From: Cercospora beticola
Taxonomy: Eukaryota; Ascomycota; Dothideomycetes; Mycosphaerellales; Mycosphaerellaceae
NCBI RefSeq assembly: GCF_033473495.1
Contig: NC_088937.1
Span: 3,782,001 to 3,846,000 of the forward strand
Reading direction: 5' to 3'
DNA: 64,000 bases
Shown here in pieces: positions 45,480 through 56,889 of the stretch. Below the pieces are notes generated by a model, which did not search any database, was not told the origin of the DNA, and saw only the letters and a program-made list of their open reading frames with translations. The translations under genes were made by a program, and so were the position numbers. Every line of letters begins with the position of its first letter. Within the stretch, counting starts at the first letter, position 1.

Positions 45480-46400
45480 TTAGTCGACCTCCTCGACGGT
45501 TGGGCCGTCATCGCCGCCGGCACCGCCAGCGCCGCCTGGGCCGCCAGCACCTGGAAAGCCGGCACCACCTGGCATACCGCCTGGCATGCCACCCTCGCCA
45601 CCAGCGCCGTAGAGCTTCATCATGATTGGGTTGGCGACAGACTCAAGGTCCTTCTGCGAGCTCTCGTATTCGTCCTTGGTGGCGGTCTGGTTGTCGTCGA
45701 GCCAAGAGACAGTCTCGTCGATCTTGGCCTTGAGAGTCTCCTTGTCGGAAGCCTCGAGCTTCTCCTCGGTCTTTGGATCGCTGAGGGTGGTGCGGAGCGA
45801 GTAAGCGTAAGACTCAAGAGCGTTCTTGGCCTGGATGCGAGCCGCCTCAGCCTCATCTTCCTCCTTGTACTTCTCAGCCTCGGCCAACATGCGCTCGATT
45901 TCCTCCTTGGACAGACGACCCTTGTCGTTGGTAATGACAATCTTGTTGGTCTTGCCAGTACCCTTTTCGAGGGCGGAGACGTTCATGATACCGTTGGCAT
46001 CAACGTCGAAGGTGACCTCGATTTGTGGGACACCACGTGGAGCAGGTGGAATGCCGGTAAGCTCGAACTTGCCGAGCAAGTTGTTGTCCTTGGTGCGGGC
46101 ACGCTCACCCTCGAAGACCTGGATCAACACACCAGGCTGGTTGTCGGAGAAGGTAGAGAAGACCTCGGACTTCTTGGTTGGGATGGTGGTGTTGCGCTTG
46201 ATCAGAGGAGTCATGACACCACCGGCAGTCTCGATACCGAGAGACAGCGGAGCGACATCGAGCAAGAGGATCTCGTTGGTCGACTTGCTGGAGGTGTCAC
46301 CGGAGAGAATGGCAGCCTGAACGGCGGCACCGTAGGCGACAGCCTCGTCTGGGTTGATGGAGCGGTTTGGCTCCTTGCCGTTGAAGAAGTCGGAGACCAT

Positions 46401-46433
<33 letters not shown>

Positions 46434-47500
46434 GACAAGGACAATCTCGTGGACGGAAGACTTGTCGATCTTTGCATCTCTGAGCGTACGCTCGACTGGC
46501 TCCATGGTGGAACGGAACAGGTCTTGGCACAGCTCCTCGAAACGAGCACGAGTGATGGAGGTGTAGAAGTCGATACCCTCGTAGAGGGAGTCGATCTCGA
46601 TGGAGGTCTGAGCGGAGGAAGAGAGGGTGCGCTTGGCACGCTCGCAAGCAGTTCGTAGACGGCGGAGGGCACGAGCGTTGGCGGTAAGATCCTTCTGTAA
46701 AATTGTTAGGGAACGTCCTCGGGATAATAACGATGGCAGAGATTGCTTTGACTTACCTTATGCTTGCGTTTGAACTCATTGACAAAATGGTTAACTAGAC
46801 GGTTGTCAAAGTCCTCACCACCCAAGTGTGTGTCACCGGCAGTGGACTTGACCTCAAAGATACCCTCCTCAATGGTGAGAAGAGAGACATCGAAGGTACC
46901 ACCACCCAAGTCGAAGATGAGAACGTTGCGCTCGCCCTCAGTCTTCTTGTCGAGACCGTAGGCGATGGCGGCAGCAGTTGGCTCGTTGATGATACGGAGC
47001 ACGTTCAAGCCAGCAATGAGACCAGCATCCTTGGTTGCTTGTCTCTGCGAGTCGTTGAAGTATGCTGGGACAGTGACGACAGCGTTGTTGACGGTGCCAC
47101 CGAGGTATGACTCTGCGGTCTCACGCATCTTGGTGAGGACCATGGATGAGATCTCTTCTGGGGAGAATGTCTTCTCTTCGCCCTTGAACTCGACCTGGAT
47201 GACAGGCTTGCCGGCCTTGTCGATGACCTTGAAGGGGAAGTGCTTCATGTCTGCCTGCACCTCTGGGTCGTTGAACTTGCGGCCGATTAATCGCTTGGCG
47301 TCGAAGACTGTGTTGACTGGGTTCATGGCGACTTGGTTCTTTGCGGAGTCACCGATGAGACGCTCGGTGTCTGTGAAGGCGACGAACGAGGGTGTTGTGC
47401 GGTTACCCTGGTCGTTGGCGATGATTTCGATGCGGTCATCTCTGAAGATACCGACGCACGAGTACGTGGTACCCAAATCGATACCGATGGCTGGTGCCAT
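45480..47500 (-). CDS. Cytosolic HSP70 chaperone (Ssa type)
   Basis: Two exons (47,500-46,757 and 46,694-45,480, 62-bp intron) encode 652 residues, the standard size. The N-terminus [17 protein letters not shown] starts the nucleotide-binding domain, followed by [24 protein letters not shown], the linker block [11 protein letters not shown], the substrate-binding domain, a GGMP-rich tail and the C-terminal EEVD that binds TPR co-chaperones. EEVD and the lack of a targeting sequence mark the cytosolic/nuclear SSA1 class. The intron falls after residue 248. A heat-shock element lies about 200 bp upstream. The 73 codons open upstream of the ATG are read as leader because family members start MAPA. 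Confidence 0.97.
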
Positions 47501-47697
47501 TGTGTCTGCGTGTGTCGAATGCGAATGTGGGTGTTCGGGTTGGTGATGGGAGTTAGAAGAAAGTGTGTGAAGTGCGCAGAAAGACTCGTGGAAGAGGTGA
47601 GAGTCGAATTTGTGTGATGTTGTGTGGGTGAAAGGTTGACTGCGGCGAAGATGATTCTTGTACCTGCTGCAGCTGCTGCGGGTGGGCCAAATTTTTG

Positions 47698-47717
47698 AGA
47701 ATGTTCGACGAGCTTCC
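47698..47717 (-). promoter_or_regulatory. Heat-shock element upstream of HSP70
   Basis: The sequence AGAAT GTTCG ACGAG CTTCC forms contiguous 5-bp units with alternating nGAAn/nTTCn; three of the four are perfect and the third is degenerate. It lies about 200 bp upstream of the HSP70 ATG. A second two-unit site, GGAATGTTCT, lies at 47,895-47,904. HSF1 binding is inferred from the motif. Confidence 0.7.
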
Positions 47718-48662
47718 ACCTGCTTCTCCTAGCCACCAGTCGCCTCTAGCACCCTCCAGACACCGCCAAAATTGACGAGACGCCACGCGACCGGTCGAGC
47801 AGTCTGACTGAATTGATTAGAGCTCCATCGAATTGATCACAGGCAGCCAGAGGCATCGCTTCTGCCGCGTCTTCACTTCTTCTCCAGAATCTATGGAATG
47901 TTCTCAGGACCGGTTATGAGATCATCGCGCTAAACCTAATTAGTTCGCGGGGCACAACCTGAGGCATTTCAAGAAAAAGTCAGACAGCACATCGCCATGG
48001 AGACCCATACAAATCTATCACCGCCGACAGAACGCCGAACAATGCTGCTCTTCCAAGTCGACACTTGCTGAAGCAGCTGTATGGCATTCATGACTGCAGT
48101 GGAAGTGATGGCCACCTGGCAACGACGTCACCAATTCCCGCGTCACCCCATCGCTCGGGCCAAAGTGGGTACGCCATCACTTTTTGGTTCCAGACATCAC
48201 AGCAGGGAATCGTGAGAGGTTCCAGAGAACTCTACGACGCGCCAGAATACGTGTCGCTCTGGCCGATACATTCAGCTGATCGTGTAGGATCCTTCTGTGA
48301 GTGTGCAATGCTTCTGGCTGCTGTTCTGCAACGTATTGTCCCGATCCTCAACGCAAGTAGCACTAGCACACTGAACTCATTCGAGATAGGCCGGATTTCA
48401 GAGCATTACTGGAGTCTTGAGAAGCAGACCGGTCTAGTGGTTCTATGTATGTCTGGCCGGAACAAGTATGTATCTCAAATTGCGGCCCAGGCGAAGCAAA
48501 ACCAGAGCCGGGGATCTCCTATGCTCGATTCAAGTACGGCCCTCCACTGGCAACACTCCTTCTTCACCTCTTGCGGTTGCCACAAGTGCAAAGTAGAATC
48601 ATCAGAACCCATTTCGCGGGCGAGTGTGGCACCTTCCATTCCGTTTCCCTCTCCTTCCTGCA
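47718..48662. other. Upstream of HSP70; no gene called
   Basis: A 232-codon plus-strand frame (48,065-48,763) crosses this region and overlaps the 3' end of the coiled-coil gene. Its composition is low-complexity and it lacks domains, so I do not call it. Confidence 0.4.
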
Positions 48663-49037
48663 TCACACTCTCAATCCAAACGCCCTCGCTCTCCTCTTCT
48701 GACTCTCATATTTCTCACTCAGCCTCGCTTTCTCCCTTCTCATCTGCTCATTTTCCTGCCTGAGCACCAAATTTTCCGTCCTTAACTGGTCTCTCTCTTG
48801 CCTCACTCTTCGGGTCTCTCCTCTCTGCCTGGAAAGCTCGTCCTCCCCATTGAGTACGCTACGGCGAAGTCGTACAAGCTCAGCATTGAGAGTCGGAATC
48901 TGGGATTTCAAGTCAGCAACAAGGAGGAAGTCTGAATAAGGAGTGATGCGCCTCACGTCTGTGCCATAATACTGACGACACCACTCATCGACGGATATTG
49001 CACGCTGCTGTCCGTGGTGGCGATGGCGCGGCGGCAT
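48663..49037 (-). CDS. Small coiled-coil protein
   Basis: A 124-residue frame starts MPPRHRHHGQQRAISVDEW at 49,037 and ends RRARAFGLRV. Residues about 50-115 form a strong heptad-like, Arg/Glu-rich coiled coil (LNAELVRLRRSVLNGEDELSR...QLRTENLVLRQENEQMRR) resembling the zipper part of bZIP proteins, but the basic DNA-binding region with N..A..S..R is absent. The frame continues upstream without a better start. Function unknown. Confidence 0.6.
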   Translation of the reverse strand: MPPRHRHHGQQRAISVDEWCRQYYGTDVRRITPYSDFLLVADLKSQIPTLNAELVRLRRSVLNGEDELSRQRGETRRVRQERDQLRTENLVLRQENEQMRREKARLSEKYESQKRRARAFGLRV

Positions 49038-49770
49038 GATGTTTTCGATCGTTCTTCTGGGGCACTGTTGCAGTGATGGGAACAGATATCCTATGCTGGC
49101 TACGGCTTTCTTATGGCCTTGAAGAATCGTAACGCAATCGAACAGCAAGCGAACTCGAGATCTGGTGCATTGTTTCGGTCTCAGACTGCAACATGTCTTC
49201 ACTTTCTAAACAAAAGACAGAAGCTACGGCTCAACAGTCGGACTCACCTCGAGCGTTCTCTTCTGTTCCAACAGCGCCCTCATGATGAGCAGCGCCACAA
49301 CGAAATTTCGGACGGCCTCTGGACCGGCTTCATGGTACTCGAGTGACTGTTTTTGAACCTCGTGTTGCACGAACCGATTCCTGCAAATGACTTCCGCGAC
49401 GCTTTCGTACCAAGATTGACGACAGAGCAAGGTTGCTGCATATCATGGCAAGCTGGACTCTTGCGCAAGCGATACTGAAATTGCTTAGCGTTTGTTGGTT
49501 TGCGAAAAGCACAGCCGCTTCCACTCAAAAGAAAACTGGAGGCCGCCCAGGTGAGAAAACAATGTTGGCGAAAAACGCAGGACGCCAGCGGCTTTCGAGT
49601 GGTGCCTGAATCCTTCGAAGCACATTTCACATTTGCATACTTCGAGTCTATTGCTTCCAAGCACCCCGCCAACGTCACAACTTCAGTTCTTGCACGAGCT
49701 CCGAGGAATGGACTCAGTAGACCCATTACATCCTCTATGATCGCGTAAGTCGACAAGACTTCTCCCTTTC
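49038..49770. other. Intergenic, divergent
   Basis: It separates the coiled-coil gene from the gene at 49,771. Overlapping short ORFs on both strands show no family features. Confidence 0.4.
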
Positions 49771-50709
49771 ATGGCATCAGAAGCCCACACCGAGGAGACA
49801 CGTGATCCATCACCCTCCCCATTCCTCTTCCTCTCCGCAGAACTCCGCCTCCAAATCTACCACCACCTAGTAATCGAAGACCACCCTTTCCTCATCGGCC
49901 GCTGTCAAGAGCAAACCAAAAAGAAATATCGTAAACAGCGCTCAACCCTCAAAGCAGCAAGTCCACGAGACCTGCTCTGCTCCCGACGTTTAAAACATCC
50001 TTTACCAATGCGTGACGACAGCAAGGATTACCGACCAGTACAACCACCCATTACACGAGTCTCCCGCCTCATCCGCAAAGAATCCCTCCCAATCTTCTAC
50101 GCCGAAAACGAATTCTGGCTCATCCACAATGAATTCTCCCCAAGGAAAGAAACAGATCCATTATTCTTGGATATCAACAGTCCATACTATAAAGCTCAAG
50201 GCTCACTGTATCCTCCTGCCTTCGACCCTTCCTCTCCTTGGCCTCCTTCACTAGACAGCCCACCAAGCACTCAACCAACAACATCTTCCTCATCATCCTC
50301 CACCCCACCACAAACTCAACCCTACAGAGCCTTCTCCCACTGGCTCTTCCAAACGCCTCCCTCCCTCATAAATCAAATCCAATCCCTCTCCCTCTGCGGC
50401 TACGGCCTCGACTGGCCGAATCGATATATGATTTCACTTAATCTCAAAAATCGGCAAGTTCTGGAAGTCAAGCAGTATACAACCTACGGTGATGAGACGT
50501 GGTTTGGAGTAAGACCGGAATTTCGAGGGGAGGTTCAAGAGGTTTTGGATGAAGAGCAGAAAAAAGGGAAAGATGCATTTGGGACTCTGGAAGTGTTATT
50601 AAGGAGATTAGATTGGATGTTTGAAATTATGGAGTGGCAGGAAGATGGTATTCCTGAAGGGTATGAGGAGGATAGACCATTGGGGGAGGGGTGGGAGTTT
50701 GAGTGGTAG
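49771..50709 (+). CDS. F-box/2EXR-like fungal protein
   Basis: A single exon, 312 residues. The N-terminal SPFLFLSAELRLQIYHHLV is the short LP.ELR..IY motif found at the start of many fungal F-box-like and 2EXR proteins. It is followed by a segment ITRVSRLIRKESLPIFYAENEFW, also characteristic of that group. A Ser/Pro-rich low-complexity insert lies at about 150-185, and the C-terminus is acidic and aromatic. Such proteins are numerous in filamentous ascomycetes and mostly uncharacterised. A ubiquitin-ligase adaptor role is only a family-level guess. Confidence 0.75.
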   Translation: MASEAHTEETRDPSPSPFLFLSAELRLQIYHHLVIEDHPFLIGRCQEQTKKKYRKQRSTLKAASPRDLLCSRRLKHPLPMRDDSKDYRPVQPPITRVSRLIRKESLPIFYAENEFWLIHNEFSPRKETDPLFLDINSPYYKAQGSLYPPAFDPSSPWPPSLDSPPSTQPTTSSSSSSTPPQTQPYRAFSHWLFQTPPSLINQIQSLSLCGYGLDWPNRYMISLNLKNRQVLEVKQYTTYGDETWFGVRPEFRGEVQEVLDEEQKKGKDAFGTLEVLLRRLDWMFEIMEWQEDGIPEGYEEDRPLGEGWEFEW

Positions 50710-50980
50710 GTCGATGGGGAGATGAAGAAAGAAGTGAGGGTATGTGGTGTAGACGAAGAGGAGTTGATGGATAGTCTGGAGGCTGGATTGGGTCGAAGGA
50801 TCGATCGAACTGGTCAATTCTTCATCTGCTAACACATCACTCATCTCCTGTAGAACTATCTGCACTGCAACTCAATTACTCAAAGACAGATGGTATACCC
50901 CAAGCGGCTTATACATACGCCTCCCAACGCCACGCTCTTTATCCAATCAACACACAACACAGGACACAAATATCTGGCAT
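50710..50980. other. Convergent intergenic region
   Basis: Short 3'-3' gap; nothing seen. Confidence 0.4.
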
Positions 50981-52241
50981 CTACACCCCCAAATCCGAAT
51001 TCGTCCTCGAAGCCCTCTCCGTCTCCACCGTAACACTCACATCCCTCCTAATAATCGGATCCTCATCACTCTCAAATATCCCACTCGGCGGCCTCTTCGC
51101 ATTCTTCCCTTTACTCGTATCATGAAAAGCCCCGACCCGATAATCCCCACTCTTAGGCCCCATTTGATAATTCCCATTTTCCTGATCCTGTCGACTCCGT
51201 GAAGCGAAACTCCTCTGTCCGCTTCGCGAAGCGTTACTCCTCTGTTGTCTCGACGAGCCTCCCGAACCACTTTCGGGTCCTGTGCGATTGATAGAGCGTA
51301 CGAGGCTGCCTAAATTGTATCCTCCACCAAGACCTCTCTTTTCTGAAGATGGATCGTATCCGAGCTCTTTATTGTATCCTCGCACGAAGGTTTTGATTGT
51401 GGGGATTGTGGTTGCAATTAAGCTGTAGCCTAGACAGACTTGTTGCCAGACGAGGACGTCTGCGATTGCGAGACCGGGGTCGTCGGAGTCGACGTATTTG
51501 TCTATCCAGACTCCGTGGAGGGCAGCGAAGACGGCGCATATGAGGCGGAAGCCAAAGGCGAAGACAACGGTGGTTTTGATTCTGCGCTTCATTTGGAGGG
51601 GCCAGACGAGGCAGATGGCCAGGCCGACGTAGATGCATTCGAGGACGGCGTCGAAGCTGATGACGAGTTCCCAGCGGAGGAGCTATCGTTGCATCAGCAT
51701 ATGTCAATGGGAGCGCCTTGCGTCGCGAGTGTCTCACCTTGTGCACGCATCGCGTTGGACCGTAGAGAATGCGGTTCGGACCACATTCAACACTGATCCC
51801 CAACGCGCTTCCCACTCCCCATGCCACTGTCAAAGCGACAGCCACCTGACAGGCCATCCACGCAGCACTGTGATCCCGCGATAACAGCCTCTTCAAGAAC
51901 ACCACCACGCCCAACTTGCTCAGCGTCATGGACACAATGAACAGAATCTCACTCGCCAGAACGGAGCGACCCAGCGTTTGCGCATAGCTTTCCGTCAGCA
52001 ACGTGCTGCTCCGTCCCACGCCTCGATTCAACCCGACGAAGATTGCGATGTATTGCGCGACAGCCACGAGTGTTGATAGTCCGATGAGGTAGTCATCTTT
52101 CCCGAGGGCATGCGCCTTGATCTGGAATCGCGTAGCCAAAGTGATGACGGTGAACATCAACGACAGGATCGCAGCGACCCATACCACGCCTGCGCGGTCC
52201 GTGTCTGTGACGGGCGAAAAGGTGTACGTTGTCGCTGCCAT
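50981..52241 (-). CDS. Rhodopsin-fold fungal membrane protein
   Basis: Two exons (52,241-51,738 and 51,682-50,981, 55-bp intron) join in phase 0 to 401 residues. Six or seven hydrophobic spans are visible over the first 260 residues, beginning GVVWVAAILSLMFTVITLATR and including ILFIVSMTLSKLGVVVFLKRL, WMACQVAVALTVAWGVGSALG and a VGLAICLVWPLQMKRRIKTT segment. The D-rich loop GKDDYLIG and the WPLQM.RR/KT turn are hallmarks of the fungal integral membrane family with a rhodopsin-like fold (Pfam Fung_rhodopsin, neighbours of Pth11-type receptors). There is no N-terminal CFEM domain. The cytosolic tail is Ser/Arg-rich. Ligand unknown. It is divergent from the related gene at 53,653. Confidence 0.8.
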
Positions 52242-53652
52242 CGCGTCCTCCTCTCTGTTCTCTCCTCCGGACGTCTTCGGCTTTCCGCTATTCGTGCTGC
52301 GTCACTCGTTCCTTTACGCCGATGGCTCGTGGTATGCTCCTACTTCACATCATGTGAAGGCTATCATCGGTGCTCCAGTGTACAGAAGTGAGAGAATAGA
52401 AACAGTAAGGAAGTCATGCGTGATCAGCAAGAAACCTACAGAAGATCTCCGTCGAGCTGCAGCAATAGTCGCAATACCTCAACGGCCGCGCCGCACAAGC
52501 ACGAGCTGAGAGCTGAGAGCGCAGAAGAGCGGGCCTGCCCAGACACAGAAAGAGGGCAAGTCCCGCAGGCAGGCCTAGACGGTCGCACTACCACCGGCAG
52601 ACCCGAATGGAGCAGCAGCACCATGTTTTGTGGCGCACTCGGCTGCCAGCGTATGGGGACGGGAGTTGTCAAATAGAGTGGTTATGACCGAGCGCGGCCG
52701 CGGCGACGAGAAAGTGTTCCCATGTCGTCTGCAGAGTGCTGCTGTGAAGATTCGGGGTGATGCTGGGAGGAGTCTGCGCAAGTGCAAACGGATGGGCGAA
52801 TGGGAGAGAGCGAGTCGACGTGTGCAGGACGGAGCGGAGCTCTCAGAGAGGATGTCGAGGAACACGGCGGAGAAGAGCGTGGATTCGATGTTTTGGCAGT
52901 GTCGAATCCAATAGTTAGCGAAATTGCGATGGCGGAGATTCTGCGGACGTCGTGGATTTGGACGTGTTGCTAGCTGGAAACTGCCTAGTTTGATCTTTGG
53001 ACGTCGTTCCTGACCTACCACGCACGATCATCGACTGCCACGTCGAGTCAGGAAGTGCATTTCTTCGTCAACAAGCCTTTGCCTTTGTCGGCACGGCCTG
53101 CGCGAGTGTCGGATATGCACGCTGCGAGTCGTCAGGAACACCATCCACAGCCTGGGGATCCCAGTCTCAATTGCAAGAACTATGCGTCGGCTTGAGAAGA
53201 CCTCACTCTTCGGATACAGAAGTGAAGAACACAAGCTCTTCGACTGCAGACTAACTCAATGCCTCTCACTTTGAAGGATGCAGCCCGAAATGATCAGCTT
53301 CAATCACTTCTCGTGTCAAGAACAACCACCCAGCCAACCATGTGATCGGCGTCCTTCCGTGACGCCACGCATTCATACCTAACGCTCGACATGAGTCGTC
53401 GGCGCACTGCAACTGCTGCCAGATCGAAGAAGCAGACATGTAATCGGTGTGCTCATGCTGCGGAGGGGCCACAAAAAGACATCATTGATGTGAAAGGTAG
53501 GTCTTTGCTTGAGGCGTCCACACTACATACTAGTAGTAGATCATGGCTTGCTGTGTTGTGCATCTGCTTATGTGAGGTTTGATTGCTACTCTCTCACTTC
53601 AATCTCCGCGTCCTTCTTCCGGATTTGAGTCTATGGACTCTTGGACCTCGAG
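52242..53652. promoter_or_regulatory. Divergent promoter region between two rhodopsin-fold genes
   Basis: This is a 1.4-kb gap. A small plus-strand frame at 53,391 (MSRRRTATAARSKKQTCNRC) ends after 63 codons with no supporting domain. No other gene was seen. Confidence 0.45.
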
Positions 53653-56161
53653 ATGAGGTTTCGAGATGGCTTCTCTGTCTTGCTCATGTGGGCTGTGGCT
53701 CTCACACGCGTGCAGGTCACTGGGCAGACACTGGTAGACGATACTGCTGTGAGCGGGTTGTCGACGTGTGTGGTACGTGTTGAACCTGCGGCATCAAGGA
53801 ACGCGTGACGCGCTGACCAGAGATTTAACAGCTGCAATGCACAAGCACAGTCTTCAATGCCTACAATTGCCAACCTTCGCAGCCATGTTTCTGCGAGAAT
53901 ATGGAGGTACAGAACGCCATGATGGAGTGTCTGAAAGTCAACGATTGCCCATTCTCGGACCAATTAGCCTCCTCCAGATTTCGAGCATACCGATGCGCTA
54001 CTCCGACACGCGATAGAACTCAGCTGTTATCCATTGTCGCCTATGTCTTGTTCGCAGTCACTACCATTTTCACCATTGCGAGGCTGGTGGCACGACTTGC
54101 TGGAGCAGGCTTTGGATGGGATGACTTTATGGCAGTCGCGAGCTATGCACCATTGATCGGCTTCTTCGTGGCAGGATATTTCACGTTACAGAATGGCATG
54201 GGCAAAGAGATCTGGACATTAAGCCTCAGTGATATCGTGGACTTTACCAAGGTAGGCAGGAATAGAGTGGAGATACATGGACAAGCTGACAGGAATAGTG
54301 GTTCTACATTGCCAGCGTCCTATACGTGCTTGTGATCTTCAGCACCAAGATATCGCTTGTCCTCTTCTATCTCCGGACATGGCCAACTGCTGGAGGTCTG
54401 CGGAAACTTTGGTGGACATCCTTGGGCTTGCTGGGCGCTGCCTTGATCAGCTTCGAGGTCTCGGTCATCGCTCAGTGTCGTCCCATAGCATCGCAATGGA
54501 ACTCTTTGCAGGATCCGGATCTGCTGAGTCAATGCGTGGACAGACAGATCTTACTCTGGGCTCTAGCAGGTGTAGACATTGGGTTCAATGTGCTCGTCCT
54601 GCTTTTGCCTATCAGAAGTATAATCAGGATGAAGACAACCCCCCGGAATACGATCGGGTGAGCCAAATGATGTTCAATACAGCTGTGAGAAGCTTACTAA
54701 CGCGTTGACAGGATTCTGTTTGTCTATCTGGTTGGCCTTGCAGTCACGGCAATTAGCATTGTCAGAATATTTCACGTCCGTGACTTTGAATCGACCTTCA
54801 ATACAACCTACAGCTACAGCTTCCTGGGCTTGTACAGCGGTGTTGAAGTATACCTGAGCCAAATATGTTGCTGCGCCCCCGGCATTGTCGGTCTGGCCAC
54901 ACGACTATCTACATCCAGTTTCAGCTCTCTCGGCTCCAAGAAGTCCTCTCGAGACAGTATCAGAATCAGTGCCCCTCTTCAGGCTGCCGAAAGACACGAT
55001 TTCGCGACTATCAATACACCACGAGAAGCACCTTCCGATCTGGAAAAGGCCAAGTACTCTGGCGATGGCGATTACATGTTCGACGATGAAGACGGTGCTC
55101 CACCGCCCGTGATCCAGAGATCATCACACAACTCGCACGCCCTCGCTGCCAAAACGTCCTTCGAACCCATTATCGAAAGAGTCTCCAACTCCCGATCCCA
55201 ACGTCCCATGACCTACCGCAGCTCCGCCACAACCGCAACACGAAATTATCGCGACTCCGGCACCGATGCCCGCACTCCAGATATCCTCTATCAAGACCAC
55301 CAAAACCAACTCCGCCTCGAGATCCACGACCCACCGGACGAGCCCATCAAAGCCAAACTCCAATACGTCGACAAAGCCTCCGGCGTCCACGACCTCGAAC
55401 TGCATGGCCGTCCACGCTCTCAACAACAAGGTTCATTTCTCACTCGCCCGAGCACAGCAATCCTCGCCAATTCCGCTCCAATTCGCCCAAACACCGCTCC
55501 TTCCCCCGGAAGCGAAGAATTCACTACCACAACAACGTCCTCAGACTACGACGACAACTCCACAACCTCAAGCCGCAGCATCTCCACAATTGACTCTCCT
55601 GCAACAACGACCGCCCCACCTCCAGCCTCATTCTTCTCACAACCTGCAACAAACACGACTAAGCCCTCAAACTCAACACCTACCACCTCGACACTCTCCC
55701 CCCGCCTCAGTGCCCTCCTCCAACAATCCAATAACCTCCTCAACAGACAACCTTCCCTCACAGCCATGGGCCCAACAACAAATCCCACAAAGAGACCCGA
55801 GTCCTCATCCTCAGCACGACCATCCCTCACCGCAATGGGACCAACTAAAAGACCCGAATCCTCATCTTCAGCCGCAACAGCTACAGCTCCCGCTCCCACG
55901 ATATCGGGATCAAAAAGAAACAGCAACAATACAACCACAACCTCCAACATAAATACAAATACCAATCTGACTGCTGCTTCTCGTCCTGGAAACGGCATCC
56001 AAGAAGAAGACCGCACCGTCTCCGAAGAAGAGAAACTAGCAGATTTGGCGAATGCGCATAAAATTCTGACGGAAGAGGGTGGGATGTCAGGGAGTGGAGG
56101 TGGAGTACCCGTCGGGAATAGCAATGGGTCGAATCATACACTTTCGACGATTGATGGGTAG
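53653..56161 (+). CDS. CFEM-domain Pth11-type GPCR-like membrane protein
   Basis: Four exons: 53,653-53,772, 53,832-54,251, 54,299-54,657 and 54,712-56,161, encoding 782 residues. A signal peptide (MRFRDGFSVLLMWAVALTRV) is followed by a CFEM domain at about 35-80 (CVLQC, NCQPSQPCFCEN, MMECLKVNDC) and then seven hydrophobic spans to about residue 335. The spans include the motif FGWDDFMAVASYAPLIG and the block KISLVLFYLRTW. The last 440 residues are a Ser/Thr/Pro/Asn-rich cytosolic tail with a short internal repeat (SLTAMGPT..KRPESSSSA twice). CFEM-rhodopsin proteins such as Pth11 sense surface or host cues in plant-pathogenic fungi. Introns are 59, 47 and 54 bp; the last has a TTACTAACG branch site. 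Confidence 0.87.
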
Positions 56162-56889
56162 ATAACGCACGAGATGGTGGTGGGAGGAGGTGAAGATCAG
56201 TGTGAAGCAGCAGAAATAAATCTATAATGACAGGACTTTTGACGAAAGAAGGAGAACGAGGGCGAGAACTTGGCTTCAAGATGGATCCAGATGGTTTTTA
56301 CTTCATGCTGCGGCTTTGCTGAAGAAGAAGGCGCCAGGCAAGCCAAGGCGGAATTTCTGTTTCAATCACACACATCACGACCGATCACGAACGTGTATTA
56401 TAGTTTTTAGTTCAAGCGACGCAAAGGCGCTCAGCTCATATTGGTGCAAATATATATGTTCATGCAGGGCAAAATCAAGTCCCTTCTCGATCCCAAACGC
56501 AGAATCAAAAAATCATAGATATGTGCAAAAGCATATAAGAAGTCAAATACAAAACCCATTCCCATCCCCATTTCGCATCGATTTCATATTTCCTCTTTTC
56601 TTTCTTGTCAAATCGTGAAAATCGTGAATAAGTTCCCCCCTTCCGTTCGATGTCGTAGCGAGATTCCATCATCGTACACACACGTGCTCTCGGATTAATG
56701 CATAGGGCATCTATGGCGGATGTCCGCCCCATGATGCCAAAGCCCATGCCAATTTTCCTCTATGATTTCTCGTAACGCTTTCAAAAGGGTATCTGTAGGG
56801 GCGGAGTAAGACCTGAAAACCGCTCCGTATGTGCGGGAAAATCGACAATGCTGAAAAGTAAACTTGTATCAGTCTGCTGTACTGCTGAT
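56162..56889. other. Convergent intergenic region
   Basis: It lies between two converging genes. AT-rich stretches fit 3' UTR and terminator DNA; no gene recognised. Confidence 0.45.

Noticed and set aside
45387..46658. 423-codon plus-strand ORF opposite HSP70
   Set aside because: It is a shadow of the strongly codon-biased HSP70 coding strand; no domain is recognisable and the real gene explains the region.
48065..48763. 232-codon plus-strand ORF
   Set aside because: Low-complexity Ser/His/Pro-rich translation, no domain, and it overlaps the 3' end of the coiled-coil gene on the other strand.
55266..55952. 228-codon ORF in a second frame of the CFEM receptor tail
   Set aside because: It is a shadow of the Ser/Thr/Pro/Gln-rich tail; the main frame is continuous with the receptor.
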